In this document: in pieces, positions 59,901 to 64,000 of the stretch
Position numbering within the stretch: position 1 is the stretch's first letter
Layout: every line of letters begins with the position of its first letter
NCBI RefSeq assembly: GCF_006542275.1
Contig: NZ_CP041217.1
Span: 2,093,501-2,157,500 of the forward strand
Reading direction: 5' to 3'
Origin: Saccharibacillus brassicae
GTDB taxonomy: Bacteria > Bacillota > Bacilli > Paenibacillales > Paenibacillaceae
Length of the DNA: 64,000 nt
Program-made: the position numbers and the translations under genes
Notes under the pieces: generated by a model
Told to the model about the DNA's origin: nothing
The model's input: only the letters and a program-made list of their open reading frames with translations
The model's database searches: none

Positions 59901-62625
59901 TCGAGATCGTGACCGTATCGGCATTGCCCGTATTGTTCGCCGGTACGATGCTGTCCATGCTCGGCGGCGTGACCGGTTCCGGGCCGTATGTGACGGCGAT
60001 CGGAGCGCTTGCGCCGGAACTTGGCGGCGTGAAGACGAAGCTGAGCGTGCTTCCGCCCGGAATAAGCGTGACCGGAAGGCTCAAGATGCCGTTCGCGCCG
60101 ACCGTGCCGGCGTTCAGGGCCGTGCCCGTGCCGTCGGCCTGCGGATAGACGGTCACTGCCGTGCCGGCCGTCATGCCCGTAAGCGTAAACGTATCGGAAT
60201 CGCCTTCCGCGTTCACCACGGAGACGGAACCGGCAAAGTTCGGAATTTCGGCAGGGTACGTCACGGTCGTCGTCGTGCTCTCGACGCCGTTGCGCACGAT
60301 GCTGACGCTGAGCGTGCCTCCGGCTCCGTTCAACGTCACGTTGGTCGAAGCCGTCATTCCCGCTGCCGGCACTTCCGCCGTTCTTGTGCCGTTTTGGTAA
60401 ATGCGAATCGAATCGCCGGCCTGCAAAGCGCCGACCCGGACCGTATCCGCGGTCGGATTCGCGTTGTTCGTCACCGTAATCGTGGCGGGTGGCGGCGGAG
60501 CCACGTATTCCGCATTGTAGGTGACGGTCGTTTTGGCGCTTTCGATCGTGTTGCGCACGATGCTCACCCGAACGTTTCCGCCCGCGGGCGCAAGCGTCCG
60601 TCCGGTCAGCGAAGCCGAGTAGGCGCCGCCCGAACCGACGGCGGAAGCTTCGCCGATCAACGTCGTGCCGTCGGCTTCATAGACGCGAACCTTGTCGCCG
60701 GCCTGCAGGCCCGTGACCGCGATCGAATCGCTGCCGGCCGTATTGTTCGTGACGGTTACCGTATTGGGCGCGGGAGCCGCGACCGTCTCGGTGCTGTAAG
60801 CGGCCGCGGTGCGCGTGCTGACGACGCCGTGGCGCTGGATCGCCACGTAGACGGTGCCGCCTGCCGGCGTCAACGTAACCGCAGCCGAGGCGCTGGCGGA
60901 AGAACCGCCGGCGACGGCCGTCGCGCGGCCGAGTTCCGTCGTCGCGTCGGCCGAAGCGTAGACGAGAATTTCGTCTCCGGCTTCCAGGCCGCTGACGCTC
61001 ACGCGGTCAGCGTCGCCGGAATTGTTGGTCGGCGTAATCTGCGACGTGAGCGGCGCATCGACTTTCTCCGGATCGTACAGCAGCGTAAGCTTCGGTCCTT
61101 CGATCGTGTTGCGCAAAATGTTGAGCGTCACGCTGCCGCCGTTCGGGAGCAGCGCCGCCGGAAGATCGATGCTTCCGTTACTTCCGACCGGAGGCGAAGT
61201 GATCGGGGTGCCGGTGCCGACCGCGAGCACGATACGGTCGCCTTCCTGCAGGCCCTTCACGGTCACGACGTCGCTGTCGTTTTTGTTGTTCGTGATCACG
61301 ATATCGCTCGACAGCAGCGAGCGGACCGTCTCGGCCACGTACGCGACCGGAAGCGCCAGACTTTCCACGCCGTTGCGCAGCAGCACCAGATTGACGGTGC
61401 CGCCTCCCGGCGCCAGCGCTACGGTTCCCTGGGCAATGCCGCTCGAATTCGCCGTCAGCGAGTTCAGCAGCGTGCCGTCCGTCGCGTAGACGCGGACGAT
61501 GTCGCCCGGCGTCAGGCCCGTGACCCGCACCTGGTCGGAATTGCCCGAACCGTTCGTGATCGACACGAGATTGGACGTCAGCGCGGCTACGACTTCCGGC
61601 AGGTAAGGCACGAGTGTGCGGACGCTTTCGACGTCGCTGCGTACCCGCGATACGTAGACGCTGCCGCCGAGCGGCGTCAGCGTCGTCGGTACGACGACCG
61701 AACTTTGGCCGGCCGCGACCGGGGAAGACGTCGCGAGCGGCGTCGTGCCCGTCAACGACGTATACAGGCGAACGGAATCGCCGGGATTCAGGTCGCTGAC
61801 CGTCACGCTGTCGGCATTGCCGGACTGGTTGGACACATAGACCGAAGTCAGCAGCACCGGGGGCACGATTTCTTCCAGATAGACGACCGGCAGTCTAAGG
61901 CTTTCTACCCCGCCGCGCGTCTGGCTGATGCTGACGGTTCCGCCTGCCGGATTGAGCACGACCGGAACGGTCAGCGTTCCGTCCGACTGGGCGGTCAGCT
62001 GCGTCCGAAGCGAGGCGTCGGGATTGTAGATTTTGACGACGTCGCCGGCCTTGACGGCGCCGACCGTAACGGTATCGGCAGCGCCGGGATTGTTGACGAC
62101 CTGGATGCCGCCGATCGACAGGCTCAAGGCGCCGATCGACAGCCCTGCCGTTTGCGTTTCGCTTGGCGTGGTGTTGATGACGGTGAGGGTAAGACCGTAG
62201 ACCCGGACTTCGAAATTATAATTGCCGGATACGGGCATCGTTTTCTGTTTGAGCGAGAGCGTCGAAGTCGCTTGCAGAAGCGTGAGGCTCAGCCCGCTGA
62301 TCCGTACCCGCTGGCCGCCATCCAAAATCTGCGAAGGGGTCAGATTCACGCCGTTGATCTGGTCCGACGTGGTCGCTTTGAGGCCCGTCGGAAGATGGAA
62401 ATCGACGGCGCCCACATTCAGGTTCAATACCGCGCTGTTCGTATACGCCAGATTGATATCGGTCGTATCGCCGGCTACGGCGTTGGGCACCGAAGTCGTG
62501 ACGTTAAGCGTCCCTGCCGCCAAAGCGCGTCCCGGCCCCACCGGGAACATGGCGATGACCATGACGACGGCCAGCAGTCCGCTGATCCAAGATCTCCAAG
62601 TCCTTTGCTGTATCCCTTTTTCCAT
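50935..62625 (-). CDS. Giant SLH-anchored surface protein with about 38 Ig-like repeats
   Basis: 3,896 residues. A signal peptide (hydrophobic ISGLLAVVMVIAMFPV, cleavage near ALA-AG) is followed by an N-terminal domain of ~140 residues (cohesin- or Ig-like: NLNVGAVDFHLPTGLKA) and about 38 copies of an ~88-residue beta repeat. The repeat pattern is TVTNN.G..DTV.V.....GD.V.VY...GT...G, then V.L...GG.V.V...RGG..S...V.Y.AE. A Gly-rich and PVTPET-type linker leads to three SLH domains (FNDISGYWAQPAIERLASLG onward; RAQFTKMV, TREEMAKIL, TRAEAAAVL), which bind pyruvylated wall polymer. The start at 62625 is the only one directly before the signal peptide; GAGGG lies 13 nt upstream. Repeats 23-27 and 31-36 are nearly identical to each other. 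A fibre or adhesin role is inferred from architecture. Confidence 0.9.
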   Translation of the reverse strand: MEKGIQQRTWRSWISGLLAVVMVIAMFPVGPGRALAAGTLNVTTSVPNAVAGDTTDINLAYTNSAVLNLNVGAVDFHLPTGLKATTSDQINGVNLTPSQILDGGQRVRISGLSLTLLQATSTLSLKQKTMPVSGNYNFEVRVYGLTLTVINTTPSETQTAGLSIGALSLSIGGIQVVNNPGAADTVTVGAVKAGDVVKIYNPDASLRTQLTAQSDGTLTVPVVLNPAGGTVSISQTRGGVESLRLPVVYLEEIVPPVLLTSVYVSNQSGNADSVTVSDLNPGDSVRLYTSLTGTTPLATSSPVAAGQSSVVVPTTLTPLGGSVYVSRVRSDVESVRTLVPYLPEVVAALTSNLVSITNGSGNSDQVRVTGLTPGDIVRVYATDGTLLNSLTANSSGIAQGTVALAPGGGTVNLVLLRNGVESLALPVAYVAETVRSLLSSDIVITNNKNDSDVVTVKGLQEGDRIVLAVGTGTPITSPPVGSNGSIDLPAALLPNGGSVTLNILRNTIEGPKLTLLYDPEKVDAPLTSQITPTNNSGDADRVSVSGLEAGDEILVYASADATTELGRATAVAGGSSASASAAVTLTPAGGTVYVAIQRHGVVSTRTAAAYSTETVAAPAPNTVTVTNNTAGSDSIAVTGLQAGDKVRVYEADGTTLIGEASAVGSGGAYSASLTGRTLAPAGGNVRVSIVRNTIESAKTTVTYNAEYVAPPPPATITVTNNANPTADTVRVGALQAGDSIRIYQNGTRTAEVPAAGMTASTNVTLNGAGGTLSVSIVRNGVESTTTTVTYPAEIPNFAGSVSVVNAEGDSDTFTLTGMTAGTAVTVYPQADGTGTALNAGTVGANGILSLPVTLIPGGSTLSFVFTPPSSGASAPIAVTYGPEPVTPPSMDSIVPANNTGNADTVTISNLNDNDTVKIFGVSEGGTLSQIGTGSASGAAGSASAVVNLALVPAGGTIAVTITRGGLTSEATRVNYPSEVVNAPAVADITVANLAGTGSDSVKVDNLTNGDSVTVRSYSAGSALIETQTASAVGTSAQAALPLAPAGGYVTVTITRNTIVSAATTANYSAETVPAPEVGQIAVLNNADTAADRVTVQGLAPNDYAEIVSYNAADVEIDRKRVPAQGGEASALIALAPAGGHVTAAIIRYSTDGTGGLSSATTRVSYSAEVVPPPAAGTIAVRNNSGSGDTVAVSGLNAGDQIRVYTADGTTELGRADVSGTSASANVTLVPGGGVVRVTIVRSGLESTGTQVSYGGEVVPAPEASGITVVNAAGTSADTVTVSGLEPGDVINVYEGADLLGTGTVAAGAASVQIPAALRSAGGIVQVTITRNTITGPVTGVPYAAEVVPAPAAAEIAVSNVSNTGALLDTVTVTGVTAGEIVHVYDSSYTEIGSSPSNGAIVTVGIPGNLAPAGGSLLVRIERGGLFSAYVPVTYEAETIEPIEQNAVSATNTTGDVDAMSVSGLNAGESVRVYRANGVLLTTQPYTANPTVFNVEFAPEGETLTLIRVRDGIESVGIAFTVEAEAVPAVDAVNVTATNNAGARDTVEVAVAVGDYEAGDVYVAYDESLNELGRSDAYVNGMFIIPVTLLPTGGTVQVALERRGVTGQASGVTYAAEAAAPAQGPAAADITVTNDQGGTDPVVVDNVETGDVVVVYNAAGTEIGRATAAADGSVTVLVNLADASGGTVQVSIVRGGAESARTPQTYAAYDPNQPEVPAAAQVSILRSTDPADEDEVTVTGLEAEDVVEFFDDEDTSIGTADANDSGVAVLRTLRLKSYASTLKLNVLREGSVSGPLAVAYPAQATSVAAPASGDITVNNAAGTSSDTVTVTGVFGGDRVRVYTPNGAVLLGEATASGTSAVVPVQLSAAAGSVRINIVRGGVQSAGTLKPYAAEPVVTPAPAAADISVVNAPGTASDTVTLLGVQSGDIVRVYAVGSGTELGERTASGTEVIVPVALTASGGSVEVTVERGGFESTRTTVAYGAEAAQAPAAPAAASIEVTNETGEASDTVTVTNVQAGDLVRVFEGGGPVAIGQASATGSSVTIPSALQSAGGTVTVTIERGGAQSARSVAVTYGAEPLPEPPAASNITVTNAAGTTSDRVVIVEGVQAFDLVRVYNEDGSVLLGQLTSSGTTVTIPVELTPGGGSVRVTIERGGAEGPLSTPVPYTAEPTPEPPAAPAAGSVTVTNNVGTSADTVVVADIRSGDIVRVYAANGTTLLGQHASTGTSTTVAVALSAPAGTVRVSIERGGVQSALSAAVNYAAEPAAPDAPAVGSVTATNNVGTLSDNVVVAGIQSGDIVRVYAADGTTLLGQHTSTGTSTTVPVALGAPAGTVRVSIERSGQLSALSGAVAYAAEPAAPQAPAANTVTVTNDPGTISDTVVVTGVQSGDIVRVYAANGTTLLGQHASTGTSATVAVALGAPAGTVRVTIERSGQESALSAQIGYAAEIPAVPAPDAPAVGDVQVTNAVGTTADSVVVADVQSGDIVRVYAADGTTLLGQHTSTGTSATVIVALGEAAGTVRVSIERDGVRSDLSAPVNYAAEPTPPTPVRPDAPDAADISAVNNPGTADSVRVEDVQSGDIVRVYAANGTTLLGQATAGTNSVDIPVTLSAGTGTVNVTITRDGLESLPQPKNYAAENVPALDPASFTVTTTVYGSGLAAVSDNDLIVGDTVILSGGSGEIARGTVTSGGSVNIAIPDGALNPSGGTFEAVLERAGQRSTPVTVNYGSAPSGPVEAPTLAQIATDPAAGTVTVNGLQEGDTITVTDGAGGIQTSEPAGSDGTATVDEVVFSPEGGTLQIVVDRGGDTSAPVTVAYAAETPDAPGAAAIAVVNAPGTTNDTVTVDQLTPGDRVLVYDFTGTNLIGQGTAGSAILAIPVALADTAGQVQVSIVRNGLESAKTPYDYTAAAAPSVPAPPAADIAVENNAGSDDRVVVQNVLSGDLVTVYAADGTTILGQEKATANGPLTIDVTLGTASGEVQVALTRGEAQSTKTTAPYTAEASSVPAPSAGSIDVDNNAGNADTVVVRNVQAGDIVTVYASNGTTILGQETAPANGSMTVNVTLGTSAGDVLVAITRGGVQSARATVGYAAEASDVPAPPAADVTVDNDTGSTDSVIVKNVQVGDVVTVYASNGTTILGQETATANGDLTVNVTLSGAEDEVQVAITRGGVQSEKTTVGYTPEASSVPAPPEAGIVVTNNTGSGDTVVVPNVQDGDIVTVYAANGITILGQETATQNGPITISVTLNAASDLVQVAITRGAVQSAKTTKEYAAEPSSVPAPPANAITVTNNTGSSDTVIVSGMEIGDIVTVYAADGVTVIGQGTATEAGTLTIGVTLNAGAGDVRVAVTRGTIQSAKTPKGYTAEPSNLPAPSAGDVTVVNNLGAQDSVTIRSVQAGDTITVYAANGTTVLARVTAETSGDLTIPVTLPENSGTVNVTVSRGGVESLPASPAYTAEPTTLAAPAAGSITVTNNTGSSDAVVLTGLQAGDTIIVYAANGTTILDRITVGSDPASWTVPVTLIPGGGSVQVSILRGGIESARTTIDYGAETSSVPAPAAVGITVTNNGGAGSSVIVSNVQPGDIVTVYAENGTTVIGRAQVQPGATSVAIPVVLDEAGGNVQVTLTRGTVQSAPTAVAYAARVEPQPGTGGGGGDGGGGFTPADPAGPVAPPAPTPNPVTPETNPVTPETEGEGEEIDAPGRIVSLTVRAPRTFNDISGYWAQPAIERLASLGVIDGNPDGSFAPREGVSRAQFTKMVATLLGIQSKNAPIFADTPANRWYTESIQGAYEQGIVNGYKGGSFEPDEPVTREEMAKILMNAMLWLNPDVFANDPDYSLTEAFRDSGKVGKWAEEPVSRMLEEGILLGKTNGVLDPKGNATRAEAAAVLIRLMERMSDNFDF
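52000..53890. repeat. Recently amplified repeat block B in the giant gene
   Basis: Repeats 31-36 of the protein (with TTILGQETATANG and VPAPPA linkers) form a second set of near-identical ~273-bp units, distinct from block A. Confidence 0.82.
54960..56110. repeat. Recently amplified repeat block A in the giant gene
   Basis: Repeats 23-27 of the protein (with TTLLGQHASTGTS) share long near-identical DNA with a period of about 275-284 bp, for example the CGCGGACGATGTCGCCGGA segment near 55165, 55449, 55730 and 56005. Confidence 0.85.
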
Positions 62626-62818
62626 TTGCGCATCCGCACCCTCTCTGTTTCTGTCTCTGTTGTTGCGACTCAACGACGGCAAGCTTTGGGCAGTCCGGCG
62701 GATCGATGCCTTTTCCCAAATAAAAATCTCTTTGGAACTTTTATACATCATTCCACTTTAATTTTCCATATCAAGTTAGAGAAAGGGGAATTTTTGACTA
62801 GTCTGTTCGAAAAACCGA
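62626..62818. promoter_or_regulatory. Leader and promoter region of the giant surface protein gene
   Basis: AT-rich minus-strand stretch with TTGATA, a GTATAAAA motif about 115 nt upstream of the start codon, and a leader exceeding 100 nt, as is common for S-layer genes. No -35/-10 pair has ideal spacing, so the exact promoter is not assigned. Confidence 0.3.
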
Positions 62819-62856
62819 CAAAAAAAGAACCTTCCAAAGTAGGAAGGTTCTTTTGT
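62819..62856 (-). terminator. Terminator of the LuxR-type regulator gene
   Basis: AAGAACCTTCC and GGAAGGTTCTT form an 11-bp stem with a 6-nt loop; seven T follow on the minus strand. Confidence 0.92.
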
Positions 62857-62899
62857 TTCACGCCGTATGGATCAGGGTAGTAGTACGATCGTCGGCGGA

Positions 62900-64000
62900 T
62901 CAGCCGATGCCCCGGTTGAACACTCTCGCGATCGCCTGGGCCCGATCGCTTACACTCATCTTGTTGAAAATGTTCGTCAAATGGTTTTTGACCGTATGCT
63001 CGCTAATAAACAGCTTGGCGGCGATGTCTTTGTTGCTCGACGCGCGCACGACGAGCTCCAGCACTTCTTTTTCCCGCTTGGACAGCCCGAATTCCTTGAC
63101 GATCGCGTCGATGCCGCGTTCTTCGGCTTCGGCGGGATTGAAAGCGGCCGTCGAACCGTCCGACAGCACGACTTCGCTCTGCACCGTATGCCGAACCGCC
63201 ATGAACTTGCGGAAATGGTTGAACAGTTCCGGCGAGACGCCCGTCAGATGCAGGCGGCCCGCCGTTTCTTCGTCGAGCGCCGCGAAGTACAGCGCGGTGC
63301 GCAGCAGTTGGGCCAGCCGGGAATAGGAAAAATTTCCCGTTTGGCCTTCCGAGTCGACCATGGCGCGATATTCTTTGAGCACCGCCAGCTCGTCGGGGAA
63401 CGCTTCGCCCAATTCGCGCCGCGCGGCATCGTCCAGCACCGACAGCATGCTTGTCCGCTGCAGGAAAGTCGCTTCCTCGGGCTTGATGCCGCCGTAGCGG
63501 GCGTACTCGTCGACCAGTCTCAGCGACAGGTCGGACACTTTGCCCTGATCGCTTTCGCCAAGCTTGGCCGAAGCGTGCATCAGGCGCAGGAAGCGTTCGT
63601 TCTGCAGGCCGAGCTGCCGCTGGTCATGCACCGACTGCAGGATGATGCTGCCCATCGTGGCAAGCGCCAGCAGCACTTCGCGGCATTCTTCCGCTTCCTG
63701 CTCGCTGCCGAGCGAGACGGCCAGAACGCCGCGCGTCTTGCCCGCGTACACGATCGGGTATTCGATCATGAGCTGGCCTTCTTCGGTCTGCGACAGTTCG
63801 AAGCCCGGCGAATGCGCCGGATTTTCGCGCAGGATGCGCTTGGCGACGTCGCGCGCGTACTGCTCGGCGAAATCGTTGGCGATGCCGCGGGAGACGATCT
63901 GCACTTTTTGCCCGTTGGAGCTTTCGTGCACGATGATCGCCGACGAAGGATTCCAGACGAGGCTGAGGCTCATGTCGACGAGCATGAACATGATCCGCTG
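62900..64000 (-). CDS. LuxR-type transcriptional regulator with GAF-like sensor region, 5' truncated by the window
   Basis: At least 366 residues; the frame is open to the right edge and the first ATG inside (63991) has no ribosome site, so the N-terminus is probably missing. The N-terminal part (SSAIIVHESSNGQKVQIVSRG...MIEYPIVYAGKTRGVLAVSLGS) reads as a GAF domain; the middle is helical; the C-terminus (LSKREKEVLELVVRASSNKDIAAKLFISEHTVKNHLTNIFNKMSVSDR) is a clear LuxR HTH. It lies immediately upstream of the giant surface protein gene on the same strand but is separated from it by a strong terminator. Confidence 0.85.
   Translation of the reverse strand, partial: QRIMFMLVDMSLSLVWNPSSAIIVHESSNGQKVQIVSRGIANDFAEQYARDVAKRILRENPAHSPGFELSQTEEGQLMIEYPIVYAGKTRGVLAVSLGSEQEAEECREVLLALATMGSIILQSVHDQRQLGLQNERFLRLMHASAKLGESDQGKVSDLSLRLVDEYARYGGIKPEEATFLQRTSMLSVLDDAARRELGEAFPDELAVLKEYRAMVDSEGQTGNFSYSRLAQLLRTALYFAALDEETAGRLHLTGVSPELFNHFRKFMAVRHTVQSEVVLSDGSTAAFNPAEAEERGIDAIVKEFGLSKREKEVLELVVRASSNKDIAAKLFISEHTVKNHLTNIFNKMSVSDRAQAIARVFNRGIG

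Noticed and set aside
51265-62880. Two very long plus-strand open frames (about 1,747 and 2,008 codons) opposite the giant surface gene
   Set aside because: They are antisense to a gene with a signal peptide, repeats and SLH domains. Their products are Arg/Asp-rich with no domains, a known by-product of GC-rich repeated codons that avoid stops on the other strand.

Overview
The window looks like chromosomal DNA from a GC-rich (roughly 60%) spore-former-type Firmicute of the Paenibacillaceae, for example a Paenibacillus or Saccharibacillus relative. The evidence is strong AGGAGG-type ribosome sites, an SLH-anchored surface protein, a bacterial nitric oxide synthase, a lipoteichoic-acid-synthase-like protein, a SigM-type ECF sigma/anti-sigma pair, CidA/LrgB with a LysR regulator, and manganese catalase. 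No rRNA, tRNA, phage, IS transposase or CRISPR array was seen. The genus is an inference.

Layout. 1-7.2 kb: a truncated MBOAT O-acyltransferase, an aminoglycoside-phosphotransferase-like kinase, manganese catalase, a 1.26-kb gene-free stretch (250-bp palindromic element, 52-bp tandem array, short dyads), an ABC-F ATPase and a small unknown ORF. 7.4-15.7 kb: a YhfW-like FAD/Rieske oxidoreductase, a membrane-anchored glycosidase-like protein, then a GntR regulator divergent from a glucuronate unit (leader ORF, GH67 alpha-glucuronidase, NIF3-like protein) with a clear promoter and a GntR-type operator. 15.9-23.5 kb: anti-sigma and ECF sigma (apparently an ATC start), a HELGH metallopeptidase-like protein, an SDR, nitric oxide synthase with an extra tail, a tetrapeptide-repeat ORF, Dps and a nucleoside hydrolase. 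23.7-36.5 kb: an MMPL exporter, a diacylglycerol-kinase-like lipid kinase, a membrane GGDEF-EAL protein, a MarR-controlled heterodimeric ABC exporter and a DinG-type helicase with a nuclease-like N-terminus. 36.6-50.7 kb: an SH3/NlpC-P60 endopeptidase, an LtaS-like enzyme, a 1.46-kb gene-free repeat island, a five-gene ABC-transporter plus two-component unit whose kinase carries a repeated N-terminal extension, an AraC regulator, a 0.76-kb repeat-rich gap, and LysR divergent from cidA-lrgB. 50.9-64 kb: one 11.7-kb gene for a 3,896-residue secreted protein with about 38 Ig-like repeats and three SLH domains, then a truncated LuxR-type regulator.

Themes. Many genes concern the envelope and stress: LTA synthesis, wall hydrolysis, S-layer anchoring, envelope-stress sigma, exporters and oxidative defence. 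A second theme is tandem repetition. Non-homologous arrays (52, 53, 50 and 40 bp, plus a 12-nt coding repeat) lie at or near the 3' ends of genes, and repeat expansion also occurs inside proteins (kinase N-terminus, giant surface protein). A dyad family with an invariant 8-nt centre occurs in two of the gene-free islands.
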